In this document: piece by piece, positions 1-7,577 of the stretch
Layout: each line of letters begins with the position of its first letter
Numbering within the stretch: the stretch's first letter is position 1
Virus record (IMG/VR): IMGVR_UViG_3300032087_003691
Coordinates: 1 to 22,463 of that record
Length of the DNA: 22,463 nt
DNA from: a virus
Direction: 5' to 3' (one strand)
Translations under genes and position numbers: made by a program
Notes under the pieces: model-generated
The model's input: only the letters and a program-made list of their open reading frames with translations
Told to the model about the DNA's origin: nothing
Database searches by the model: none

Positions 1-1654
1 CCGACATAATGGTGCCGCCTTGTTCAAAGCGAGGAGTTGCCGCGGCAACCCCACCAGAAGTTGCCGAAGCTTTAAGTGCAGCAGCAGTTCCGCCGCCAAG
101 TATACCAATGCCTGCCGACGCAAGCAAAGCGGTACCTATCGGAAGTGAAGTTCCCATTGTAAGAGGAGCAGCAATAATAGCCGCGACACCGGCAACAGCG
201 AGACCAACTCTCATAAATGCAGATGCTGCAGAAGATGCATCACCCAAGAATTTTGCAAAATCACCTAGGTACCCTATTGCAGGAACTAAGAAACCATCAA
301 TAAAAGGCTTTGCATCAATTATTAGTTGGTTAAAAGCGTTGGTCAACTGCTCCATCGCGGACTGTGCTTGTCTGGCTGCTTCGGCTACCTCTTGTTGATT
401 CATTCTTTGAATCTCAAGCTCTTCATTTGATTTGCCTAGAAGCTCAATAGTCTCAGACGTTGAGAGTCCTAAAGCAGAAGCAAACGCTTCTAGTTCAGCA
501 CCACCCAGATCCTCAATAGATTTGCCTGCTTGGTCAAATCCATCACGAAGCATCTTGATTCCTTCAATTGGATCCTCGTAAGCTGCGTTTAGCATGTCGA
601 TAGAATTTAAGAATGGTCCACCCAAGATGGCATTGAACCGACCAACAATCCTACCGGCTTCATCAAAAGTCTTAAACTTATCGACAACCCCCACAAGAGT
701 TCCCAACTCTGTGCCGAGTGCCTTTGCGGCAACTGCCATCTCTTCAAACACTTCCTGCCCGTCTTCGCCAAAGCGAACAATAAAGTCTTTGTTGGCTGCG
801 AACTGACCGCCCAATACGTCTATATCAACTCCCAAAGATCTTGCCGTTGAAGCCAAATCAATAAGAAGGTCATTAGCTTCTCCTACATCCATTCCCAATG
901 TTTGAGTAGCAGTCTGAATAATTTTGGCTTGCGTTCCAAAACTAAATCCAAGCTTCTCAAGCTGAACGGTTGTTTGAGTTATTTCTTCTTGTTGCTGCTG
1001 AGTAAGGTAAGTAAAGTCTGTGAACTCGTTCTTTAGGGACCTAACAGCGCCCGCGACGTCTTCTAGAGATACGCCAGCTGCAATATTTGCCAAAGCAACA
1101 TCGCGAATAGTTTCATTAAATTCATCCCCGGCACCTGTTTGAGCCTTGAACTGGGCAATAACTTCATCTTGCCGAAGTCCAAATTGAACCAGCATGTCAA
1201 CAGCTTTTGCCCCAACAGCTGCCAGCTGACCTAAAGCAAGTTTAGGCGCCAATCCAGATTTGGCAAATTTTAATAAACTGAAGTCTCCTTGGCTGATTCC
1301 TTTTACCATTTTGCCAATTGAGGTTTCGAGACTAAGAAAACCTTGCGTTAAGGATTCAAGTTGAGTTTGAGTCGCAGCTGCAACCCTAGCATTTTGTTCA
1401 TGCGCTTTCTGGTTCTCTCTTAGAGCTTCGGTATCTCTATTGATACTCTCTGTAGCAGCCTTGTATGCTGTTGTTAGGTCTCTTAGGCTATTCTCAAGAT
1501 CCCCGACACTGTCCCCAGCAGCTTTTCTTTGCTCTATTAGGATTTTAAGCCTATTTATCTCGGCGCGCTGTTCGGCAGCTAGCTCTCTCTTTACCGCGAG
1601 TTGACGCTCTTCTGTTTCTAAAGCGGCTTTAATTTCTTCAAGTGTTAATGCCAT
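1..1654 (-). CDS. Tail tape measure protein, 3' end outside window
   Basis: The frame is open from an ATG at 1654 to the window edge (551 codons visible, no stop), beginning MALTLEEIKAALETEERQ. Residues 1 to about 100 are charged, heptad-like and rich in E, Q, R and K, as expected for a long coiled coil. The middle is helical and rich in Ala, Gln and Leu. Residues about 478-535 form a Gly/Ala-rich hydrophobic segment containing VAGVAAIIAAPLTMG. A coiled coil followed by hydrophobic helices is typical of tape measure proteins, which set tail length and leave the tube during DNA entry. Its place downstream of tube and tail-chaperone-like genes supports this. The ribosome site is a GGAG about 6-9 nt before the ATG, 9 nt after the 108-aa gene. 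It is the functional counterpart of T4 gp29, but I see no clear gp29 sequence signature. The C-terminus is unseen. Confidence 0.8.
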   Translation of the reverse strand, partial: MALTLEEIKAALETEERQLAVKRELAAEQRAEINRLKILIEQRKAAGDSVGDLENSLRDLTTAYKAATESINRDTEALRENQKAHEQNARVAAATQTQLESLTQGFLSLETSIGKMVKGISQGDFSLLKFAKSGLAPKLALGQLAAVGAKAVDMLVQFGLRQDEVIAQFKAQTGAGDEFNETIRDVALANIAAGVSLEDVAGAVRSLKNEFTDFTYLTQQQQEEITQTTVQLEKLGFSFGTQAKIIQTATQTLGMDVGEANDLLIDLASTARSLGVDIDVLGGQFAANKDFIVRFGEDGQEVFEEMAVAAKALGTELGTLVGVVDKFKTFDEAGRIVGRFNAILGGPFLNSIDMLNAAYEDPIEGIKMLRDGFDQAGKSIEDLGGAELEAFASALGLSTSETIELLGKSNEELEIQRMNQQEVAEAARQAQSAMEQLTNAFNQLIIDAKPFIDGFLVPAIGYLGDFAKFLGDASSAASAFMRVGLAVAGVAAIIAAPLTMGTSLPIGTALLASAGIGILGGGTAAALKASATSGGVAAATPRFEQGGTIMS

Positions 1655-1663
1655 TTAAAACTC

Positions 1664-1990
1664 CTAGTTTTTGAATGGCCACCTTAAGCCTGTTTCTAAT
1701 TCAAACTTCTTAACTGCACTAGCCAAAGAATATTTAGAATTCATTGTTTTAGGATCATTTAGTCCGTGCTTAATATAAGAATCCATATATCGTTTTTCAC
1801 TCTTAAGAGCTTTCATAAATGCGTCAACTTGAGAAGATGTGCCCGTTATATTCATTGGCACATCAAATCCCATGTAATATAGATCCAGCATCATGCTGCG
1901 AACCTTATTGGCAAATGCTGTATAGTAAGCTTCGGTCAGTGGCTTGCCAACTTGGTTAAGATCTATCGCTTGTTTTATTAAATCACTCAT
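1664..1990 (-). CDS. Uncharacterised 108-aa protein between tail chaperone and tape measure
   Basis: A complete ORF of 108 codons starts with ATG at 1990, about 21 nt after an ACTATTTA motif and with a GGGGA purine stretch upstream. I do not recognise the family. It looks soluble and helical: N-terminal SDLIKQAIDLNQ, a central MMLDLYYMGFDVPM stretch, then a basic C-terminal half. It has no signal peptide, membrane segment or cysteine. It sits exactly between the chaperone-like pair and the tape measure gene, so a role in tail assembly or tape-measure handling is plausible. That is inferred only from position. It has its own promoter-like motif, which its neighbours in this tail block lack. 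Confidence 0.75.
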   Translation of the reverse strand: MSDLIKQAIDLNQVGKPLTEAYYTAFANKVRSMMLDLYYMGFDVPMNITGTSSQVDAFMKALKSEKRYMDSYIKHGLNDPKTMNSKYSLASAVKKFELETGLRWPFKN

Positions 1991-2011
1991 GAGTTATGGT
2001 CCCCGTATAAA

Positions 2012-2018
2012 TATAAAT
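2012..2018 (-). promoter_or_regulatory. CTATTTA late-promoter-like motif before the 108-aa gene
   Basis: The minus strand reads GAACTATTTATATTT, ending 21 nt before the ATG at 1990 and about 20 nt after the stop of the frameshift ORF. It matches the motif found before seven other genes here. The complementary strand also reads TATAAATA, the T4 late consensus, but no gene follows in that direction. Confidence 0.45.
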
Positions 2019-2037
2019 AGTTCATAAAAAGAAAGAA

Positions 2038-2220
2038 CTATCTTGTTCTTGCTTTCTCCATTCTCTCTTTCTGATCTTTGAACTCTTTTGACAATCTTTC
2101 AAGGAACCATCGTCGCAATGCAATGGGAAGATTGTATAGCTCTGTAAAGGACCACCCGCCGTGATGCTTAAGCAAAAAGAACTCTTCGTATACCGATTGT
2201 TGATATTTAGGAGTTAGGCC
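2038..2220 (-). CDS. Tail assembly chaperone C-terminal extension, reached by frameshift (G-T-like)
   Basis: A 60-codon ORF with stop TAG at 2038-2040 overlaps the end of the PF12322-like gene in another frame. Its frame is closed by TGA just upstream of the run of seven T, and it has no ATG or GTG before its last residues. It has only an internal TTG without a clear ribosome site. It begins GLTPKYQQSVYEEF and contains HHGGWSFTELYNLP and ALRRWFLERLSKEF, ending in a charged tail. This looks like a real short helical protein with three Trp, not random translation. A small ORF between tube and tape measure that lacks a start and overlaps its upstream neighbour is the lambda G/G-T layout, in which the fused product is a tail assembly chaperone. 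With a +1 shift the fusion would be about 334 aa. That it is translated as a fusion is inference. Confidence 0.7.
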   Translation of the reverse strand, partial: GLTPKYQQSVYEEFFLLKHHGGWSFTELYNLPIALRRWFLERLSKEFKDQKERMEKARTR

Positions 2221-3043
2221 AAAAAAAGGCTGCCGTCATTGGCATGCCTACCTTTCCTTCTTCGTGGCAAAGGGGACAGTTAATGTCAAAACGAAGGTCA
2301 AGGTCTGGCTTTATAACGTCGTAAATGTTACGAAGATGTTTTACATCTGGCAAAGGCATTGATTCAACAAACTTATTAAGCAACTTTGGATCGGTGTGCT
2401 CATTTGCTTGAACAACAATAGACTTTAGAAGCCCTGTGATTGGACTTGCAGTGCCGTTGTTACCAGCAATCAAAGAAGCAATCCTTTTTTCATCTCGCGA
2501 TGTCAGCAAACGAACAAAGATACGAACTTTGGATACTGGCAACTCAAATGAGAAGATACCCTGACCTTCTACTTGGACTCCCTCTGGAAGTTCATTGCCT
2601 CGCGGCTTAAGTTCGTTCAAATCAAAAGTGTAATCTGATTCTTTACCACAAGAAGGGCACGGTGCTGATACATCGTAAAAAGGTCCGAAGCCTGTAATTC
2701 TTGTTGCAATAAGAATCGCGCTCTTATCTCCCAAAAGCAAATCGCCAACTTTAATGTTGTTATTGATGATAACGGATTCTAATAAGCGATCAATCGCAAG
2801 CTCATTCCTAAGGAGCGCTTCCGAAGTTAGAATATCTTCTTCTTTGGCTGTCATGTGCTTGATTTCAATGACAGCTTGATTATGAAGCGGGTGTCCTTCT
2901 GGATAGAACAAACCTTTGCTCGGCAATTCAACAAATTCTGTTGGATTGACGAATGCGAAAAGGTCTGATGCTTCTGATATAGGGGGAGTTGGCGCGTCTG
3001 GTTGCGGTGCGCCCAACCGCTCTAGGTTATTCCTTCGTGACAA
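2207..3043 (-). CDS. T4 gp26/PF12322-like baseplate or tail-chaperone protein with zinc ribbon
   Basis: The product has 278 aa. The core LPSKGLFYPEGHPL (residues 40-53), then IEIKHMTAKEEDILTS (59-74) and AIDRLLESVI (83-92), is the signature of the T4 base plate family PF12322, to which gp26 belongs. Two CxxC pairs, Cys129/Cys132 (CPSC) and Cys256/Cys259 (CPLC), probably form one zinc ribbon. The start is TTG at 3043, read as Met, with AAGGTGA about 5 nt before it and no competing ATG until residue 64. The gene lies between tail tube and tape measure, the place of tail chaperone G in lambda-type tails, and its 3' end overlaps a start-less ORF across seven T. I therefore favour a tail assembly chaperone role; hub assembly, as proposed for T4 gp26, is the alternative. 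Confidence 0.8.
   Translation of the reverse strand: MSRRNNLERLGAPQPDAPTPPISEASDLFAFVNPTEFVELPSKGLFYPEGHPLHNQAVIEIKHMTAKEEDILTSEALLRNELAIDRLLESVIINNNIKVGDLLLGDKSAILIATRITGFGPFYDVSAPCPSCGKESDYTFDLNELKPRGNELPEGVQVEGQGIFSFELPVSKVRIFVRLLTSRDEKRIASLIAGNNGTASPITGLLKSIVVQANEHTDPKLLNKFVESMPLPDVKHLRNIYDVIKPDLDLRFDINCPLCHEEGKVGMPMTAAFFWPNS
2221..2227 (-). promoter_or_regulatory. Putative programmed frameshift site (run of seven T)
   Basis: The minus strand reads GCC TTT TTT TGG CCT in the zero frame (Phe273, Phe274, Trp275). The zero frame stops four codons later at 2207-2209. Moving +1 (skipping one T) or -2 on the run enters the open 60-codon frame starting GGC CTA. A -1 shift would hit TAA almost at once. 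The slippery run and the close zero-frame stop fit programmed frameshifting. A homopolymer length error in assembly would give the same picture. Confidence 0.6.
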
Positions 3044-3062
3044 AAATCACCTTCTTTCTATA

Positions 3063-3638
3063 CTATAATGCAGTCACAGCCGCTACAGCAGGACCGGACA
3101 CATAATCAGCCCAATCATAGCGGAAACCAATCTCAATATTAAGGAGACCATCGTCTTCGTAAGTTAAATCACCAAATGTAGCAGAAGTAATGAAAGCGTT
3201 GTTAAGTGTCCAAGTGCCAACCAAACCACCTTGACCGTTCAACTCTTCAATAATAACATTACCCAGCTGATTAACAGCATCGAACTTGTTTACAGTGCCA
3301 GGAGCCTGTGCTGGGTTGAAGAAAACATCTTCCTGAACATCAGGCTTGAGATAACCAGAACCAACGAGAGCATCATAAAGAATCTTATTTCCATCAGGGT
3401 TAACAGCGTTAACGATTGTAGCGCTAACTGGGTTCCACTCAACAGTTCCCGGGTAGTAATAAGTGTTCCCTAAAAACTTGTGTGCGGTGTCAGTTACTGT
3501 GTATGATGGCTTTGTAACCCCTTTAGCAAGATACTGTTCAAATCTAAAATCGGCGTTAACGTCGGCTAGGTTTGGTAGTGTAAGCAAAAATCGATGTGCT
3601 CTTCTTGGTTCTGATAATGCTGATGTCCAAAATGGCAT
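3063..3638 (-). CDS. 19: Tail tube protein (T4 gp19-like)
   Basis: The 191-aa product is somewhat longer than T4 gp19 (163 aa). N-terminal RRAHRFLLTLPNL, then KGVTKPSYTVTDTAHKFLG and YYYPGTVEWNPVSATIV, match the gp19 tube family (PF06841), including the conserved Phe-Leu-Gly-x-Thr-x-Tyr-Tyr-Pro-Gly region. The C-terminal TFGDLTYEDDGLLNIEIGFRYDWA matches the last beta strands of the fold. Hexameric rings of this protein stack to form the inner tube through which DNA and the tape measure pass. The gene follows the sheath gene as in T4 (18-19), after a hairpin and a CTATATA motif. AGGAGA lies about 10 nt before the ATG. Confidence 0.95.
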   Translation of the reverse strand: MPFWTSALSEPRRAHRFLLTLPNLADVNADFRFEQYLAKGVTKPSYTVTDTAHKFLGNTYYYPGTVEWNPVSATIVNAVNPDGNKILYDALVGSGYLKPDVQEDVFFNPAQAPGTVNKFDAVNQLGNVIIEELNGQGGLVGTWTLNNAFITSATFGDLTYEDDGLLNIEIGFRYDWADYVSGPAVAAVTAL

Positions 3639-3666
3639 TTAATTAGTCTCCTGTAAGTCCTATTAT

Positions 3667-3673
3667 TATATAG
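3667..3673 (-). promoter_or_regulatory. CTATATA variant of the late-promoter-like motif before the tube gene
   Basis: The minus strand reads GCACTATATAATAATAGG directly after the sheath-gene hairpin and ends 28 nt before the tube ATG. It closely matches CTATTTATTAATAGAG, the same element directly after the capsid-gene hairpin. Confidence 0.45.
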
Positions 3674-3697
3674 TGCGGGGAGCCGTAACTCCCCGCA
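3674..3697 (-). terminator. Strong hairpin after the sheath gene
   Basis: The minus strand has TGCGGGGAG / loop TTACGG / CTCCCCGCA, a perfect 9-bp GC-rich stem just after the sheath stop at 3703. On the minus strand the 3' flank is ACTATATAAT, not a pure U-tract, so termination may be partial or the hairpin may protect or define an mRNA end. The other strand has a better T-rich flank, but no gene runs that way. Confidence 0.55.
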
Positions 3698-3702
3698 TTT
3701 TA

Positions 3703-6564
3703 TTAATCGTCAAACGATGCTCCCGTTCTTGTGATGTTGAAGTCAATCGCAATGAACTCGATTGCTCTTGTTGGCTTCAAGTAAATCTTTGCATATAGAA
3801 TGTTTCTATCTACAAGATCAGGTGTTGTAGTAGTATCGTCAAGAACAACTCTGTAGTCGGAAAGACCAAAGTTTGTCTTAACATCGGCCAAGAAAGGATT
3901 GACCTGTGCAGTAAAGCGCTTCCAAGTCTGCTGAACGTTTGGATCGAAGAGCAAGCCAGATGCAATCTGGGAAATGCGCTTCTTAACAAAGATCATTAGA
4001 CGGCGAACATTGATGCGATCCAAAGCAGATGGCGTAAGCTGCAGTGTCTTCTGACCGAAGATTACAATACCTTCTGCTGGGAACTTCGCGATTGGGTTAA
4101 TGTTCGCTGAGTAAAGATCATCGCGATCCTTTCGGCGTAGCTGGTGGGCTACGTCAACAACCGGAATGCCTGCGGAGCCTTCTGTGAGACCACCGCGGTT
4201 GAAACCAGCTGGTGCGAACCAAACCTGTGTTCTACGCTGTGAGCTAGAGAATGTACCAACAGCTGCTACAGACGGCGGAAGCCATACAAAAGCACCGTTG
4301 ATTGTGTCTCTTGCTCTAACCCATGGATAGTAAGCACAACCGTAAGAAGAGTTGAGGTTTCTATCGCGCAGACCATTAACCAATGTCGTAATGGTAGAAG
4401 GCGTGTTTAGACGATCAATCGAAGTGCTATCTTCTCTCGGCTGGAATGCCGATGGAAGGTCAATAACTGCGAGAGCATCTGCACGATCCTCACATGTTCT
4501 TACCAAGTGAGTTGTGAGACCATCCTGAGTCTGACCTGGGATGGCAGCCAAATTCATTTCAACAACCTCTGGATCCGCGACTGAGTCGATTGCTCTTCTG
4601 ATAGAGAAGAAAGAGTAGCTTGTTGTATCAGATGGAGCCCCAGGCATTGCTGCAGATGTGAAAGGATCCATTTCAGTAATGTCAAGACCGTCGAAACCAC
4701 CGTAAAGCGGAACTGTGAAACGATCATAACCTGCGTCGAGTACACCAGAAATTGCTCCATTAACGAATGTCAATGAATTTGAAGTAGAGGAGCCTTCGGA
4801 CCAAACACCAGAGCCTGAAATATCATCAAGTGTGAATGTTGGTGATAGCGAGGCGCTAAGACCAGTGGCTGCTGTAAACTGCCCAACAATACCGCCGCGC
4901 GGCCGAAGAATGTCGCCTACCGAGCGAGCGTATACTGTGCTAGCACCGTCGCGTGCAGTCTGCAAGCCGAAGTAAGCATCTGTTGGGTTTGCAAGGTTGC
5001 CCTGTGTAGCGTTAGCACGCAGTAGTGGGCGTGGGTAAGCAACAGAAGCAGTCAAGCCAGAACCAGAGATAATGAACGGAGAGTTCAACTGGTAATCTGC
5101 AACCGGGCTGTACTCGCCATCTCTGATTGGGTTGACAATACTTCCAGTAATCCAATTACCTTCTGTAGTAGCGGCGCCGGAACCCAATGAAGCTTCATCT
5201 GTGTACTTTACGATGCCTTCGAAACCGAAAGGAAGAAGTGCTGCGTTTGTGAACCCAGCGTCTACATCGGAATTCATATCAATGTAAATGTAAGCAGAAT
5301 TGTTTGGATAGTTACCATACTCTCTGTAAAGTCTGTCTGACTCTACCCAAGACTCGTACTTATCACCAATCTTGCGCGCAACGTAGTTGAGGGAGTTAGG
5401 ATTCAAATCACAATTGTTGAACTGCTCAACAACACGAACAACGTTGTCGCTGTCGGAGATGTGTCGCACTACAACAGAGAAGGTACCATAATCCGAATCC
5501 TCGCTTGGAGAGCGCTTGATATCCTGAATGGAAATCTTGAGATTGCTGCTTGTCCAATCGCCGGCTTCACCTCTTGCAACAAACTTGAACAACTTCTTCG
5601 GAGTTTCAGATGGATCCAACTTTGAGGCAATAACGAATGGTGTTTCAGCTGGCTGCAGCTGATACTTGAAATCATCGCCGGTTTCAGTGCCACCTTGGAG
5701 GCTGACCTTGACTACTGCCGCGGCCACACCGTTCGAAGGAGTAGAGATAATCTCATCAATGTGCTGGTCAAAGGTCTCACCAAGGAAATAAGTCTTTCTT
5801 TGCGAAGCATCGGTGATTCTAGTATTTGTTAGCTGTGGGTTTGTGTTAAATACTTTACGAATGTACTTCGAATCGCCTCTTGTAAAGTTGAATGTAATCT
5901 TTTCCTGTCCCGAGCCTGAAACGATCAATGCAGTGAACTCTTTGTTTGTTCCGCCAGTTGCGGATGTAAACAAAGCGTCGGAGCCCGTAAGCGAACCAAC
6001 ACTACTAGAAAATGCTGTGTTGCCTGTGGTTCCAGCACCAGCTGATGAAGAAACAATGGAGCCGCTTAATTTTACATCTGTTCCAGCATCTGTGTAAAAA
6101 ATAGCTGCCAAAGCACCAGAAACACTAAGGGCGCTGGGAGCGCTGGAGGAGTTTCTTGTAAAGAGAACCAATCCATAAGCTTCACCTCCCAATGTCCAGC
6201 CAGCTTCATCAAGACCAGACTGATCGTCAGTGACGTTGTCCGACTCGGCGCCAAGCAAACGAATGTAAGTTAAAGGAGAGCTATTTCGGAGATAAGCTTG
6301 TGCGGCATACATGCCATAAGTCGTAGCCGTCGTGTTGGCGCCCTGTCGCCATACATCGTCACCGGCATTGCCCGGGCTCGGGGTGCCGAAAACATTTACA
6401 AACTCTTCAAAAGAGTTAACTGTTGTTGGTCTAAGTGCGGGTCCCTTTGCGGCACGTCCAATGATAACCGGACCAATCCCAGCTGGCGAAGCGGGAAGCT
6501 GTGAGTTATCAATTTCGTTTACGAAAACGCCGGGGGATACAAATCGGTAATTCTTAATTGACAT
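3703..6564 (-). CDS. 18: Contractile tail sheath protein (T4 gp18-like), enlarged
   Basis: The product has 953 aa, against 659 in T4 gp18. The N-terminus FVSPGVFVNEIDNSQLP, then IGPVIIGRAAKGPALRPT and SFEEFVNVFG, is the canonical sheath opening. The C-terminal third has WFAPAGFNRGGLTEG, FPAEGIVIFGQKTLQ, INVRRLMIFVKKRI and KIYLKPTRAIEFIAIDFNI, the conserved sheath domain that forms the interlocked mesh around the tube. The extra length lies in the middle (about residues 130-600), which is rich in Ser, Gly and Thr with several SGSG runs and probably consists of surface domains pointing outward. GGAGATAATAACGA provides a ribosome site before the ATG, and an ACTATTTA motif lies 36 nt upstream. 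It is probably transcribed at high level from its own promoter and partly isolated from the tube gene by the hairpin at 3674-3697. Confidence 0.96.
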   Translation of the reverse strand: MSIKNYRFVSPGVFVNEIDNSQLPASPAGIGPVIIGRAAKGPALRPTTVNSFEEFVNVFGTPSPGNAGDDVWRQGANTTATTYGMYAAQAYLRNSSPLTYIRLLGAESDNVTDDQSGLDEAGWTLGGEAYGLVLFTRNSSSAPSALSVSGALAAIFYTDAGTDVKLSGSIVSSSAGAGTTGNTAFSSSVGSLTGSDALFTSATGGTNKEFTALIVSGSGQEKITFNFTRGDSKYIRKVFNTNPQLTNTRITDASQRKTYFLGETFDQHIDEIISTPSNGVAAAVVKVSLQGGTETGDDFKYQLQPAETPFVIASKLDPSETPKKLFKFVARGEAGDWTSSNLKISIQDIKRSPSEDSDYGTFSVVVRHISDSDNVVRVVEQFNNCDLNPNSLNYVARKIGDKYESWVESDRLYREYGNYPNNSAYIYIDMNSDVDAGFTNAALLPFGFEGIVKYTDEASLGSGAATTEGNWITGSIVNPIRDGEYSPVADYQLNSPFIISGSGLTASVAYPRPLLRANATQGNLANPTDAYFGLQTARDGASTVYARSVGDILRPRGGIVGQFTAATGLSASLSPTFTLDDISGSGVWSEGSSTSNSLTFVNGAISGVLDAGYDRFTVPLYGGFDGLDITEMDPFTSAAMPGAPSDTTSYSFFSIRRAIDSVADPEVVEMNLAAIPGQTQDGLTTHLVRTCEDRADALAVIDLPSAFQPREDSTSIDRLNTPSTITTLVNGLRDRNLNSSYGCAYYPWVRARDTINGAFVWLPPSVAAVGTFSSSQRRTQVWFAPAGFNRGGLTEGSAGIPVVDVAHQLRRKDRDDLYSANINPIAKFPAEGIVIFGQKTLQLTPSALDRINVRRLMIFVKKRISQIASGLLFDPNVQQTWKRFTAQVNPFLADVKTNFGLSDYRVVLDDTTTTPDLVDRNILYAKIYLKPTRAIEFIAIDFNITRTGASFDD

Positions 6565-6600
6565 TCGTTATTATCTCCTACATTGCGAAAATGTTCAAAG

Positions 6601-6607
6601 TAAATAG
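6601..6607 (-). promoter_or_regulatory. CTATTTA late-promoter-like motif before the sheath gene
   Basis: The minus strand reads TTAACACTATTTACTTTGAAC, ending 36 nt before the ATG at 6564. It resembles the scaffold-gene site (AAAACACTATTTATTTTTG) over about 15 nt. Confidence 0.45.
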
Positions 6608-6628
6608 TGTTAAGTAGTATGAAGAGAA

Positions 6629-7573
6629 TTATTCTCTGTAAAAACCATCTTTAATGTTTTGAGGGATATCTCCCACTATTGTCCTTTCTCTTCCAAGTTT
6701 TATATCAACAGCATTTTGGCGTTTGACAATCTTTGGTTTTTCTTGGTTTTCGCCTTCTCCTATAAGATAGCCAAGAGTTTCAATGTTGATATTTGTTTCG
6801 TAGTTTCTTTGCTCCATACCAAGATTTGCTTGATTAGAGTTATTGGCAAAACCGCCATCAATAAATATCTCGTAATAATGGCCCTCTGCCTCGATACGCT
6901 TTGGAGTTCTTGAGTTGCCCGGAATCGTGATGAATGGACGAATAAGCTCGTTCATTTGTTGCTGATACTCGGTGCGAATAGAAATTTCATATGTTACCTT
7001 AACCCAGGTAGGAATTGGGATGGTTATCGTTTCATACACTGTTTTAGCGGTTGACATGTTTCTTTTATTCGTGTTGAGCATCTTGCTTGAAACGTTTTTA
7101 TCTGGACCGTATTTTCTATTAGCCTGTGCATTTTGAAACTCTGCTGTTTTCTTTTGGTTTATTTGGCGAGCCACAGTGATTGTGCCGCCCTTTTCGTCGT
7201 TAACAGGATACAAGTTTGCAAATACAGTTCCTCTGTAGTTTTGTTCTTTAGTAACATTAGATCTATTGACAGTTATTAAAGGAAGAATCAAAGTTTCTTC
7301 TTTATCTCTTAGATCTTTATTGTTTTTAATTTGAAAAGCGCGCTCTGCTGTAACCCATAAAACAGGAACCTTCTTGAAACCATCGTTAGTCGTGGTGAAA
7401 AGATTAAGTTCTTCATCAACAAATCGAAGCATTGCTCTATCAATCGTCTCTAAAGACGAAGGCATAAACTCAATTTCTTGAAGTTTTGCCGCAACTTCCT
7501 TATCACCAACATAATCGAATCGTTGGGAGCGTTTATCCTTTATTTGTCTTTCTGTTCTTTTACTACGCGACAT
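6629..7573 (-). CDS. Tail terminator / sheath stabiliser-like protein (T4 gp15-like)
   Basis: The 314-aa product lies between the gp13-like neck gene and the sheath. Residues 68-84 (KKVPVLWVTAERAFQIK) and 184-215 (TIPIPTWVKVTYEIS, then RTEYQQQMNELIRPF) resemble the gp15 family: a Pro-rich strand, a beta strand of the form YEIxIxT and a Gln/Asn-rich helix. Residues 233-270 continue as beta strands (YYEIFIDGGFA, YETNINIETLGYLIGEG). T4 gp15 is 272 aa and caps the finished tail at the neck. The basic N-terminus (MSRSKRTERQIKDKR) is unusual. The start at 7573 is 4 nt after the upstream stop, so translation is probably coupled. Fold-level similarity is my reading; there is no single diagnostic residue, so I leave the symbol empty. 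Confidence 0.65.
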   Translation of the reverse strand: MSRSKRTERQIKDKRSQRFDYVGDKEVAAKLQEIEFMPSSLETIDRAMLRFVDEELNLFTTTNDGFKKVPVLWVTAERAFQIKNNKDLRDKEETLILPLITVNRSNVTKEQNYRGTVFANLYPVNDEKGGTITVARQINQKKTAEFQNAQANRKYGPDKNVSSKMLNTNKRNMSTAKTVYETITIPIPTWVKVTYEISIRTEYQQQMNELIRPFITIPGNSRTPKRIEAEGHYYEIFIDGGFANNSNQANLGMEQRNYETNINIETLGYLIGEGENQEKPKIVKRQNAVDIKLGRERTIVGDIPQNIKDGFYRE

Positions 7574-7577
7574 TTAA

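Noticed and set aside
9-398. Plus-strand ORF of 129 codons at the left edge
   Set aside because: It is antisense to the tape measure frame, which has coherent coiled-coil and hydrophobic regions. The Ala/Pro-rich composition is typical of a shadow frame.
2006-2018. TATAAATA (T4 late consensus) on the plus strand
   Set aside because: No plus-strand gene follows. It is the complement of the CTATTTATATTTATA element assigned to the minus strand.
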